From positions 1 through 64,000 of the forward strand of contig CAZVOA010000016.1 in NCBI GenBank assembly GCA_964628465.1: DNA of 64,000 nucleotides, in the 5' to 3' direction. Every line of letters starts with the position of its first letter. Positions within the stretch are counted from its first letter, which is position 1. This DNA is from JAFGPS01 sp964628465. GTDB lineage: Bacteria; Planctomycetota; Phycisphaerae; Sedimentisphaerales; Anaerobacaceae. The notes below the pieces were generated by a model. It saw only the letters and a program-made list of their open reading frames with translations. It was not told the origin of the DNA and ran no database searches. Below are positions 1-7,588 of this stretch, piece after piece. The position numbers and the translations under genes were made by a program.

Positions 1-58
1 AATGCTCTACAACCTGCTATATTGACCGGGTGTCCCAATGTTGAAGTCAGGAAATATC

Positions 59-229
59 TTATACGGCCCTGCGTTTATGTAACAATTTCGGCTTACGACA
101 TACAAGTTTTTGTCCATGTTTTTTTTGTTCTGTATAGACATGTTCAAGATATTTATCTATATTTTGATCGTATTCTTGTTCGATTTCATGACGAATTTTT
201 CGGACTTCTTCAACGATAATATCTTTCAT
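59..229 (-). CDS. Small putative antitoxin partner of PIN toxin
   Basis: A 56-residue charged protein beginning MKDIIVEEVRKIRHE. It starts 2 bp after the PIN toxin stop, and its GGAGG ribosome site overlaps the toxin's last codons, so the two are translationally linked. From memory, similar short proteins opening with D-x-IVEEVR follow this PIN subfamily in many bacteria, which suggests an antitoxin or accessory factor. The N-terminal half reads as an amphipathic helix and the C-terminus is basic (KPKLLHKRRAV). No DNA-binding fold is recognisable. The toxin-first order is the reverse of most VapBC pairs. The call rests on context, and the antitoxin role is inference. Confidence 0.6.
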   Translation of the reverse strand: MKDIIVEEVRKIRHEIEQEYDQNIDKYLEHVYTEQKKHGQKLVCRKPKLLHKRRAV

Positions 230-230
230 T

Positions 231-701
231 TTATGCCTCCATCAACTCTTCGGGAGTACAAATAATAGGAGTTTGATACCCCTGATTATCATTAATATTT
301 TGAATAATACTTATAACTCTACCCGCAGCAATATGAGTACAATTCCAGGTAACCAAATAATCAATGCCATGATAGACGGCTAATGCCAGATGAAAAGCAT
401 CATTAATAGCCTTTTCAGGTATATTAAGGGCACTATAATACAGTTTGGCAATTGCTGCTGCTTTATCTGTCATTTCAAGGATATTAAAATTATGAATCGC
501 ATTCAAACGCTTTTGCGCAGATTCCAAATCACCCCTTGATATCTCATCAATTACGATTTGTGAAACAAAAGGTTCAAAAGACGGCAGAGCTTTTTCCCAC
601 CAATCAAGTGTAATTTCCTGATGCGCAGCAACAATCAGATCCCTTGATCTGCGAGCAGTATAATAACTTATAACACTTGATTCTATATAAACAGTTTGCA
701 T
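231..701 (-). CDS. PIN-domain VapC-like toxin
   Basis: A 156-residue protein covering a single PIN domain, the metal-dependent RNase fold of type II toxins. The N-terminus has the strand-acid pattern VYIESSVISYY, where Glu takes the place of the usual first Asp. Further acidic positions lie in the middle (VIDEISRGD) and in NDAFHLALA. The YLVTWNCTHIA segment and the C-terminal CTPEELM are typical of a PIN subfamily common in cyanobacteria and planctomycetes. The likely role is cleavage of cellular RNA unless neutralised by the product of the small gene directly downstream. The target is unknown. The gene looks intact. Confidence 0.8.
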   Translation of the reverse strand: MQTVYIESSVISYYTARRSRDLIVAAHQEITLDWWEKALPSFEPFVSQIVIDEISRGDLESAQKRLNAIHNFNILEMTDKAAAIAKLYYSALNIPEKAINDAFHLALAVYHGIDYLVTWNCTHIAAGRVISIIQNINDNQGYQTPIICTPEELMEA

Positions 702-992
702 TATTCTATTTTATAAATCTATTACCAAAAATAAAGTAATTTTTGGTTTATTTGAGATTATATTTTTTCTTAATTTGGTGGATTTATTATTGATTCAAGT
801 CATTCAGTATATTAAAATAAGTTTTTTGAGATATAAAGATGGCCGCTATAAATTCTGGGTCGTCGATTGCCTGGAGAATTAAGCAATTCGCCTTTCCAAA
901 TCTTGCGGCCAAAAAGATATATTTTGAGATTAAAAATGAATCAACACAAATGGATTAATTCTGATACTAATTAATTGAAGATAACTTAAATT
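702..992. other. Intergenic gap with promoter-like site and nested hairpin
   Basis: A 291-base gap between the divergent PIN and ankyrin genes. On the plus strand TTGATT (790-795) and TAAAAT (813-818) are 17 bases apart and could drive the ankyrin gene with a leader of about 165 bases. The leader contains nested inverted repeats: GGCCGC (841-846) with GCGGCC (905-910), and AATTCT (851-856) with AGAATT (875-880). A 39-codon reading frame at 839-958 overlaps this structure and looks fortuitous. Function unknown. Confidence 0.35.
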
Positions 993-2936
993 ATGAAAAC
1001 CAGAAGAATAATTATTTTCCTCATATTAATTGTAATACTCCTAACTGTAGTAATTATTAAAACTACAAAAAATGAATTAAATCATACATTTTATAACGCT
1101 GCTATAAATGGCGATGCTGAATTAAATCTTGCGCTTTATAACGCTGCTAAAAATAGTGATTTCGAAAAAGCCAGACAACTTATTGAAAAAGGCGCAAATA
1201 TCAATTTTTGCTATATAAAGAATAAAATCAAAGGCAATACAGTTCTAATGTTTGCATTAAAAAAGGGACGTTTGGACATAGTTAGATACCTTATTGAAAA
1301 AGGTGCAGATGTTAATGCTTTTAGTGATGGAAGTGAAACTACGGCTTTATTAATAGCTTGTGATATGGGATATTCAGATATTGTTAAATTACTTGTTGAT
1401 AGAGGCGCTGATGTTAATGTTGTTAATCCCCTAAAAGGCTCTACATCAATGATGCTGGCTTTACAACAAGGGCATTTGGACGTAGTTAAATACCTTATTG
1501 AAAATGGTGCTGATATTAATGCCTTTAATACTATTAATGGAACTACAACATTGATGCTTGCTTCTCAACAAGGGAATCTGGATATTGTTAAATATTTAAT
1601 TGAAAAAGGAGCGGATGTTAATGCCCTCAATACTATAAACGGAACTACAGCATTGATGCTTGCTTCTGAACAAGGGTATTTGGATATACTGGAATATCTT
1701 ATCGAAAAAGGTGCTGATGTTAATTACCTTAATACTGTAAACGGAACTACTGCAGTAATGTTGGCGTCACAACAAGGGTATTTAGATATTGTTAAATACC
1801 TTATTGAAAATGGTGGTGATGTGAATACTGTTGGCACTGAGAGAATATTTGGCAATAAAGTTAGAGCAATAATATTGGCTGCCGAACATGGGCATTATGA
1901 TATTGTAAAATTGCTTATTGCCAAAGGCGCTAATGTCAATGATACTGATGACTCAATTATTCGTGAAGCTGCTTATCATAGAGATATTGAATTAGTTGAT
2001 TTCCTGTTTGAGAAAGGTTTAAAAATTAGTATTCATCTGGCATCTTATGCTGGGTTTATGGAAAAAGTTCAGGAGATATTAAAAAGTGGTGTTGATATTA
2101 ATGAAACAGAAAAATGGATGGAAAACACTCCTTTACATAAAGCTGTACAAGGCGGGAACATAGAAATAGTAAAACTTCTGCTTGATAACAATGCCGACGT
2201 AAATATAAAAAACCAAGCTGGCGATACTCAATTAAAGCAAGCAGTCGAACTTGGATTTACGGATATCACAAAAAGTCTTATTGCAAAAGGAGCAGATATT
2301 ACTGTATTGGATAAATACGGCTGGTCTTTGTTACATATAGCAGCCTGCTCAGGACATAAAGATATTGTTGAGTTATTATTAAAATCCGGGATTGATAAGA
2401 ATATAAAAGATGATGAAGGTAATACTGCACTTGATTATGTACTTCGCTCCAATTTTACAGACATAATAGAACTGCTTGGAGGTGACATTAACAATTCTTC
2501 ATTTTCTGATAAAGGACCATATACAGTAATTATATCCGACCAAAATGATTTAATTGATCATCTTAAATTTAAAAGGTATGATTTTGACGAGATTTGGATA
2601 CCCGAAAAGAAAGATATTGAAGGACTTGAACAAATATTAAAAAATTTTCTCATGGAAAATTTATCCTTCAAAACTATAGCATGGGGTGACCGTGAATATA
2701 TCATTTCTAACTTTCGCAGTTATAACCGCCTGTATTCAGGTTATATTTTAGACAATCAAAAGTATATTATTTGTCAAATGACTTTATACAATGGGTTTGA
2801 TTTTTATTTTGACGAATCAGAAACAAAGATTCCCCAACAATTTAGTATTATTTTTGATGGCGGTCCAAGTGTCACATATGTTATATTTAATTTTCAGAAT
2901 AAGTCTGTCGAAAGCATAGATTGCAATGGAATGTGA
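993..2936 (+). CDS. Membrane-anchored ankyrin-repeat protein
   Basis: 647 residues. Residues 5-25 form one hydrophobic segment after a basic start (MKTRR), which suggests an N-terminal signal anchor and an exported repeat domain. Residues 40-500 hold about a dozen ankyrin repeats, with recurrent D-IVKYLIEKGADVN helices. Three repeats (residues 179-280) are almost identical and have a 34-residue period in place of the usual 33. The last 140 residues are not ankyrin and match nothing I recognise. Ankyrin arrays bind other proteins, but no partner is suggested by the neighbours. No clear Shine-Dalgarno site precedes the start. The A/T-rich codon use differs from the nearby housekeeping genes. 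Confidence 0.8.
   Translation: MKTRRIIIFLILIVILLTVVIIKTTKNELNHTFYNAAINGDAELNLALYNAAKNSDFEKARQLIEKGANINFCYIKNKIKGNTVLMFALKKGRLDIVRYLIEKGADVNAFSDGSETTALLIACDMGYSDIVKLLVDRGADVNVVNPLKGSTSMMLALQQGHLDVVKYLIENGADINAFNTINGTTTLMLASQQGNLDIVKYLIEKGADVNALNTINGTTALMLASEQGYLDILEYLIEKGADVNYLNTVNGTTAVMLASQQGYLDIVKYLIENGGDVNTVGTERIFGNKVRAIILAAEHGHYDIVKLLIAKGANVNDTDDSIIREAAYHRDIELVDFLFEKGLKISIHLASYAGFMEKVQEILKSGVDINETEKWMENTPLHKAVQGGNIEIVKLLLDNNADVNIKNQAGDTQLKQAVELGFTDITKSLIAKGADITVLDKYGWSLLHIAACSGHKDIVELLLKSGIDKNIKDDEGNTALDYVLRSNFTDIIELLGGDINNSSFSDKGPYTVIISDQNDLIDHLKFKRYDFDEIWIPEKKDIEGLEQILKNFLMENLSFKTIAWGDREYIISNFRSYNRLYSGYILDNQKYIICQMTLYNGFDFYFDESETKIPQQFSIIFDGGPSVTYVIFNFQNKSVESIDCNGM
1527..1832 (+). repeat. 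Three tandem 102-bp ankyrin-coding repeats
   Basis: Copies lie at 1527-1628, 1629-1730 and 1731-1832, each beginning with an AAT-ACT-rT(t/a)-AAy-GGA-ACT core. They are highly similar in DNA as well as in protein, which suggests recent expansion by slippage or unequal exchange. Each encodes a 34-residue unit starting N-T-I/V-N-G-T-T. Confidence 0.75.
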
Positions 2937-3037
2937 GAATGTTGAAGATTGACGCTCATCGTTTGCATTGATACTTTTTTAATGACGAGAAAAAACAAAC
3001 TGATTAACCCATATAATGTTATACTCATATACAAAAA

Positions 3038-3422
3038 AAGAGTGGGTCTGTAAGCCGAGTTCTGTTGTAGGCGATCATTTATCTTGGTTGGCTGTTGCCA
3101 GACAACTCTCCCGTTAAACGGGATGCAACCTACCCGCTGGCCGAGCGGCGAGCCGCTCTTCCGGGCCGGATTACCAGCATACTTGGTCTTGCAGGCGGTG
3201 GGGTTTTCAATGCCAACACAGTCACCTGTATCGCGGTGCGCTCTTACCACACCATTTCACCATTGCCTGTACCATAAAGGTCATCGGCTGTGTATTTTCT
3301 GCTGCACTTTCCCGCGGGTCGCCCCGGGTGGCCGTTAGCCACCACCGTTGCCCTGCCCTGCTCGGACTTTCCTCCCTGCATCGCATAAAGCTCCGCAGAG
3401 CGATCACCCAACCCACTCTTTT
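3038..3422 (-). ncRNA. rnpB: RNase P RNA, bacterial class A
   Basis: Read on the minus strand, this has the conserved elements of bacterial type A RNase P RNA, the catalytic RNA that trims tRNA 5' leaders. The 5' core has GAGGAAAGTCCGAGC. Next come GCTAACGGCCACCCGG and CGCGGGAAAGTGC, then GGTAAGAGCGCACCG, then the GATAAATGATCGCC region. The 3' core reads ACAGAACTCGGCTTA. The ends pair as P1: AAGAGTGGGT at the 5' end and ACCCACTCTT at the 3' end. A run of T follows the 3' end, consistent with termination. Length is about 385 nt, which is usual for the class. The protein subunit gene rnpA is not in this window. Open frames inside this region are not genes. Confidence 0.96.
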
Positions 3423-3431
3423 ATGAGAGCT

Positions 3432-3459
3432 GTAGAGACGCATGGCCGTGCGTCTCTAC
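3432..3459. repeat. GTAGAGACGCA palindrome upstream of rnpB
   Basis: Perfect 11-bp arms, GTAGAGACGCA (3432-3442) and TGCGTCTCTAC (3449-3459), around a 6-base centre containing GGCC. The motif resembles abundant dispersed palindromes of cyanobacteria and planctomycetes. It lies between the predicted rnpB promoter and the start of the mature RNA. Confidence 0.8.
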
Positions 3460-3468
3460 TAATAATTT

Positions 3469-3497
3469 ATTATAGCAAAAATATCTTCCTAAGTAAA
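3469..3497 (-). promoter_or_regulatory. Predicted rnpB promoter
   Basis: On the minus strand TTTACT (3497-3492) and TATAAT (3474-3469) are 17 bases apart. Transcription would start near 3462, giving a leader of about 40 bases that contains the GTAGAGACGCA palindrome before the P1 stem. The -10 is perfect and the -35 is weak. Confidence 0.5.
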
Positions 3498-3500
3498 TTA

Positions 3501-5132
3501 TCAGGAAGTTTCTGTATTAGCTGAAATTTCGATATGCTTATTGAAATTCTTATCATCTGTCTGTGAGTAATCCATCCTGTAATGGACTCCCCTGCTTTCG
3601 CAGCGTTTTTGTGCGGCCTGTGCCATTAGCAAAGACGCGGTCAGCATGTTCTGGCACTCCCAGCCTTCAGGTGTATCGAAAACTTTATCTATCACATATC
3701 GCTGCCAGAAACGTATGATTTCCTGAGCTTCCAGCAAAGGCTGTTCGGTACGCGTAATGCCTACATTTCGCCACATCAGGGAACGAAGAGAGTTTCTTAC
3801 ATCGTCAGTATCGAGTCGAGTCCTGCCTGACTGGGGGATTTCATATTTAATCAGAGGATGCTTTTGACTGGCCGTTCTTGCGTTTACATCCTGTGCGGCA
3901 AGATTGCCCGCGATTTTTCCGAAAACAAGACCTTCGAGCAGAGAATTACTGCCGAGTCGGTTTGCTCCATGTAAACCGGTAGAGGCAATTTCGCCGCAGG
4001 CGTAAAGATTTTCTATGCTTGTTTTTGCGGAACTATCTGTTTTTACGCCGCCAATCATGTAGTGCGCACTTGGCCGGACGGGAATCAGGTCGTGACTTAT
4101 ATCAATATCGAAACTTTCCAGAAGATCGCTTATAAAAGGAAATCTTTCATTGAAGAATTTCTTACCGAAGTGACTTACATCGAGATATACATGTGTCGCC
4201 TCGGTTTTCCGCATCTGTGAAAGTATCGCCCGGCTTACAACGTCACGTGGTGCCAGTTCTGCGGACTCATGATATTCCTTCATAAACTTCCTACCCTGGT
4301 TATCGACAAGAATCGCGCCTTCACCACGTAATGTCTCGGAAATTAACGCTCGCGTCGCTCCGGCTATATAAAGCGTTGTCGGATGAAACTGAACAAATTC
4401 CAAATCACGCAGAACCGCTCCGGCACGATAAGCCATCGCGATTCCGTCGCCGGTCGCTACATCAGGATTTGTTGTCTCGCGATATATGCGCCCTGCCCCT
4501 CCGGTTGCGAGAATTGTATTTATCGCCCAGATTATCTGAGTTCCTTTTGCCTTGTCCAAGCCGATAATTCCGGTACATGAGTTACCATTTTCACCATTTG
4601 TAAGCAAATCTATTGCATAGAAATTCTCAAGAATTCTTATACGCGGATTCTCTTTTACTTTTCTAATCAGCGCTTCGGCAATCATTCTGCCTGTTTCGTC
4701 ACCATGTGCATGTGCTACGCGAGGATAGCTATGGCCTCCTTCGAAAGATGCGGCTACCCTGCCATCAATCAGATCAAATTCGGTTCCCCATGTTAATAAT
4801 TGTTTTATTAACTGCGGTCCGCCGCGAACAACCAAATCCACTATTTCTTCATTGCATAAGCCGCAGCCTGTTTTTAGAGTATCTTTTATATGTGCTTCAA
4901 AAGTGTCAGCTTCTTCAAGAACTGAAGCGATTCCGCCCTGAGCTTTCCATGTATTGCTGTCCTTGAGAGAGCCTTTGCATACTATTGTAACGTTGCAGGT
5001 TTGTGCGGCTTCTATGGCGGCTCGCAGGCCGGCAATACCGGAACCTATTACGAGACAATCTGTGAAAAGCTGCTGTGCGGACGCTGAATCTATATTAGTT
5101 AAGTAACGTCTGAGTTTTGCTTTATCTGGCAT
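3501..5132 (-). CDS. nadB: L-aspartate oxidase
   Basis: 543 residues, the normal length for NadB, the FAD enzyme that oxidises L-aspartate to iminoaspartate as the first step of de novo NAD synthesis. The N-terminal dinucleotide-binding motif VIGSGIAGLRAA is at about residues 28-39. It is followed by the KAQGGIA loop, the substrate-loop segment EGGHSYPRVAHAHGD, and the C-terminal flavin segment HGANRLGSNSLLEGL. The succinate dehydrogenase/fumarate reductase flavoprotein family shares this fold, but the lack of a covalent-FAD His motif and the single-gene context favour NadB. nadA and nadC are not in the window. The gene sits downstream of a weak ribosome site and appears monocistronic. Confidence 0.93.
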   Translation of the reverse strand: MPDKAKLRRYLTNIDSASAQQLFTDCLVIGSGIAGLRAAIEAAQTCNVTIVCKGSLKDSNTWKAQGGIASVLEEADTFEAHIKDTLKTGCGLCNEEIVDLVVRGGPQLIKQLLTWGTEFDLIDGRVAASFEGGHSYPRVAHAHGDETGRMIAEALIRKVKENPRIRILENFYAIDLLTNGENGNSCTGIIGLDKAKGTQIIWAINTILATGGAGRIYRETTNPDVATGDGIAMAYRAGAVLRDLEFVQFHPTTLYIAGATRALISETLRGEGAILVDNQGRKFMKEYHESAELAPRDVVSRAILSQMRKTEATHVYLDVSHFGKKFFNERFPFISDLLESFDIDISHDLIPVRPSAHYMIGGVKTDSSAKTSIENLYACGEIASTGLHGANRLGSNSLLEGLVFGKIAGNLAAQDVNARTASQKHPLIKYEIPQSGRTRLDTDDVRNSLRSLMWRNVGITRTEQPLLEAQEIIRFWQRYVIDKVFDTPEGWECQNMLTASLLMAQAAQKRCESRGVHYRMDYSQTDDKNFNKHIEISANTETS

Positions 5133-5195
5133 TAATCTCTGTACCTGTATCTTTCAATTATTAATTATCACAAGCAATTAAAAAGCTTGTATGCA

Positions 5196-5798
5196 TTATT
5201 CTTTTTCACGTTCCAAAGTAATTTTATCAGGGAACATTCTTTCATCCTGAGAATATTTTAAAATGAAGGCCTGAAGCTCTTTTGTTGAAGATTTCAGAAC
5301 AATCGTATCTTCATTTTCCTGATATTCTATTTCATTCGGACGTTCCTCAATCAATTCTTTAAATTTGTTCGATATAGTTAATCTTAGTACTAACTTCGGC
5401 TCAATTGCATCTACTTTCATGATTGTATGCGCTGGAACGAGAAATAATGTGTTATATGGCAAACTTATACTATTCGAATCTTCTGTATCCCAAGGTATTT
5501 TGTCGGGATAAACATCCAAAAAGAGCTTGTCATCGAGTTTCATTAAAACTGTTGTATAAGAACCTTTTTTACCTTCCTTATCAATAAATGTTAAATGATA
5601 AGCTTTATTCGGTTCTTCTTCACTTCGTGAAAATATCCATGTTGTATCCGGTTCATTCATATCCTGTACCCATGTTCCAACAAGCTTTTGCTCGAACATC
5701 ACATCAGAATCTTTATAAAACGGATTTATCGACATAATCGGGATACAGCCGCCCAATATGATTGGAATAGCATAAAATAGTATTGTTTTTATTTTCAT
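5196..5798 (-). CDS. Putative lipoprotein of unknown function
   Basis: 200 residues starting MKIKTILFYAIPIILGGC. A type II signal peptide with lipobox ILGGC puts the lipidated Cys at residue 18, so the protein is probably anchored to a membrane facing the periplasm. The mature part is rich in charged residues and beta-type segments, with a GTWVQD segment near its start reminiscent of lipocalin-like or calycin folds. This is only a resemblance. An AAGGG ribosome site lies 8 bases upstream. Neighbours give no functional hint. I do not recognise the family. Confidence 0.65.
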   Translation of the reverse strand: MKIKTILFYAIPIILGGCIPIMSINPFYKDSDVMFEQKLVGTWVQDMNEPDTTWIFSRSEEEPNKAYHLTFIDKEGKKGSYTTVLMKLDDKLFLDVYPDKIPWDTEDSNSISLPYNTLFLVPAHTIMKVDAIEPKLVLRLTISNKFKELIEERPNEIEYQENEDTIVLKSSTKELQAFILKYSQDERMFPDKITLEREKE

Positions 5799-5960
5799 TT
5801 TATTACCCTTTCAGAACAACCAGAAAAATATATGTTCTACAAGTGCATAATACACAACAAATTATAATTAATCCTATATATTCAACCTTTATATTGGAAT
5901 TGTCAATTGAAAATATTGGCGAAAACGGATAGATTGCTAATCTTAATGTAGCCGTTCACA

Positions 5961-6050
5961 CGTCATTGCGAGTCCCCTGGGGACGAAGCAATCTCAAGCG
6001 TATCGATGGTTTGAGATTGCCGCGTTCGGCTTCGCCTCTCTCGCAATGAC
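5961..6050. repeat. TCATTGCGAG-type palindromic element in a 327-bp gap
   Basis: The gap 5799-6125 holds no gene but contains a nested palindrome. Outer arms are GTCATTGCGAG (5962-5972) and CTCGCAATGAC (6040-6050). Inner arms are GCAATCTCAA (5989-5998) and TTGAGATTGC (6011-6020). A small GAAGC/GCTTCG-type core lies between the arms. This layout matches a repeat family known from many unrelated bacteria. Flanking GTTCAC (5954-5959) and GTGAAC (6069-6074) extend the symmetry. Probably a non-autonomous MITE/REP-like element. Confidence 0.85.
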
Positions 6051-6125
6051 AAAAATCACGTTTTTTCCGTGAACACTTACATCTTAATTAGGTTAGTAAT
6101 GAATTATTAGAAAGGAATAACAACT

Positions 6126-6863
6126 TTGGATTTGAGTTTTATAGATTGGGCAACTATCGCATTTTGCTCTGTAATTATGGGAGCATCCAAATCCGGCCTG
6201 CCCGGACTTAGCATTCTGGCCGTGCCGTTGATGGCCAATGTTTTCGATACGAAGCAATCGACCGGATTATTGCTCGGAATTTTGATTTTAGGTGATATTT
6301 TCGCGATTATCTATCACAGAGAAAATGCGAAATGGGAATATATCTTTCGTGTACTTCCAGCCGCTTTGTGCGGTATTGTCGCCGGTTTTTTTGCGATGAA
6401 GGTCGTAACCGATGAACAGTTAAAGCCGATTATTGGATTAATAGTCTTAGCAATGCTTGGCGTGAATTATTGGAGAATGAATCGCAAAAATGAAGATGAG
6501 AATATACCAGCACCGCTTTGGTTGTCTTTATGGCTTGGTTTTCTGGCCGGAGTTACTACAATGATGGCCAACGCCGCCGGGCCGGTTATGATTATTTACC
6601 TGGTCGCGATGAGATTACCAAAAATGGAGTTTGTCGGGACGGCGGCATGGTTCTTTTTTATTCTAAACTGGATTAAAGTACCATTTAGTATCCATTTGGA
6701 CTTGATGAACTGGGAATCCGTCAAAATTGACTTTATGATGCTTCCCTTCATCTTAATTGGAGCGATTTGTGGTTATTTTGTCCTAAAACGCATACCGCAA
6801 AAAGCTTTCACGACAGCAGCACAATTATTAGCTGCCGCTGCTGCTATAAAACTGCTTTTTTGA
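6126..6863 (+). CDS. TauE/SafE-family anion exporter
   Basis: 245 residues, largely hydrophobic with about seven or eight membrane segments. The early loop GASKSGLPGLSILAVPL is the hallmark of the TauE/SafE (DUF81) family, whose members move sulfite, sulfoacetate or related organosulfur anions. A second family-type repeat is seen at GFLAGVTTMMANAAGPV (about residue 138). The start is TTG at 6126, supported by AAAGGA nine bases upstream. No in-frame ATG gives a comparable N-terminus. No sulfur gene is adjacent, so the substrate cannot be assigned. It stands upstream of pcm but is probably a separate unit. Confidence 0.85.
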   Translation: MDLSFIDWATIAFCSVIMGASKSGLPGLSILAVPLMANVFDTKQSTGLLLGILILGDIFAIIYHRENAKWEYIFRVLPAALCGIVAGFFAMKVVTDEQLKPIIGLIVLAMLGVNYWRMNRKNEDENIPAPLWLSLWLGFLAGVTTMMANAAGPVMIIYLVAMRLPKMEFVGTAAWFFFILNWIKVPFSIHLDLMNWESVKIDFMMLPFILIGAICGYFVLKRIPQKAFTTAAQLLAAAAAIKLLF

Positions 6864-6910
6864 ATGGATTTGATTTGCATAAAACACAATAAAAAACGAT
6901 TATTGTAACT

Positions 6911-7588
6911 ATGACAGATGGATTGAATACAAATGGATTTGATGCTGAGCGGGAGCATATGCTCAAATATAACCTCAAAGGACGAGGAATTACTAATTCC
7001 CGCGTGCTGAAGGTTATGTCGGAAATTCCGCGGGAGAATTTTGTTCCCGAAACTCATCGTTCTCAGTCTTATCAAGACGGCCCGCTCCCAATCGGATTAG
7101 AGCAGACAATTTCGCAGCCTTATATTGTCGCCCTGATGACGCAGGAATTGCATATCAGCGAAAATTGTACCGTTCTGGAAATCGGAACGGGCAGCGGCTA
7201 TCAAACCGCTATTCTGAGCAGACTCGCCAAAAGGGTTTATACCATCGAAAGACTCGATGAACTTTCGATAAATGCACAGGATATTTTGAAAAAATCAGGT
7301 TACGATAATATCGAATTTCATGTCGGTGACGGCAGCGAGGGCTGGCCTGTATCGAAATTACCTGAAGAAGGATTTTTTGATAGAATCATAGTAACCGCGG
7401 CGGTTCCGACGATACCTAAGCCGCTGTTAAACCAGCTTGACGACGGCGGCCTGATGGTTATTCCCGTTGGATATTCAGGTGTGCAGGAATTAACGCTCTG
7501 TGAAAAAAGAGGTGAGAAAATAATTGAAACAAATATTTGTGACGTGCGTTTTGTAAAACTTTTTGGAAAATACGGTTTTCAGGCTTAA
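6911..7588 (+). CDS. pcm: Protein-L-isoaspartate O-methyltransferase
   Basis: 225 residues. Pcm methylates abnormal L-isoaspartyl residues with S-adenosylmethionine and so starts repair of aged proteins. Family motifs are clear: LPIGLEQTISQPYIVALM (about residues 57-74), the SAM-binding motif I VLEIGTGSGYQTAIL and the post-I acidic ERL. The C-terminal strand contains FVKLFGKYGF. The stop overlaps the start of recG (TAATG), so the two are translationally coupled. Pairing of pcm with a DNA repair helicase is unusual as a fixed operon but fits general damage repair. Confidence 0.94.
   Translation: MTDGLNTNGFDAEREHMLKYNLKGRGITNSRVLKVMSEIPRENFVPETHRSQSYQDGPLPIGLEQTISQPYIVALMTQELHISENCTVLEIGTGSGYQTAILSRLAKRVYTIERLDELSINAQDILKKSGYDNIEFHVGDGSEGWPVSKLPEEGFFDRIIVTAAVPTIPKPLLNQLDDGGLMVIPVGYSGVQELTLCEKRGEKIIETNICDVRFVKLFGKYGFQA

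Noticed and set aside
22..219. A 65-codon plus-strand frame at the window start
   Set aside because: It is antisense to the small partner gene, which has a good ribosome site and recognisable N-terminus.
839..958. A 39-codon plus-strand frame over the nested hairpin
   Set aside because: Coding is doubtful because the DNA symmetry explains the sequence better and no ribosome site is seen.
2894..3443. Several open frames on both strands over the RNase P RNA
   Set aside because: The region is explained in full by the conserved rnpB core and P1 pairing; the frames are chance.
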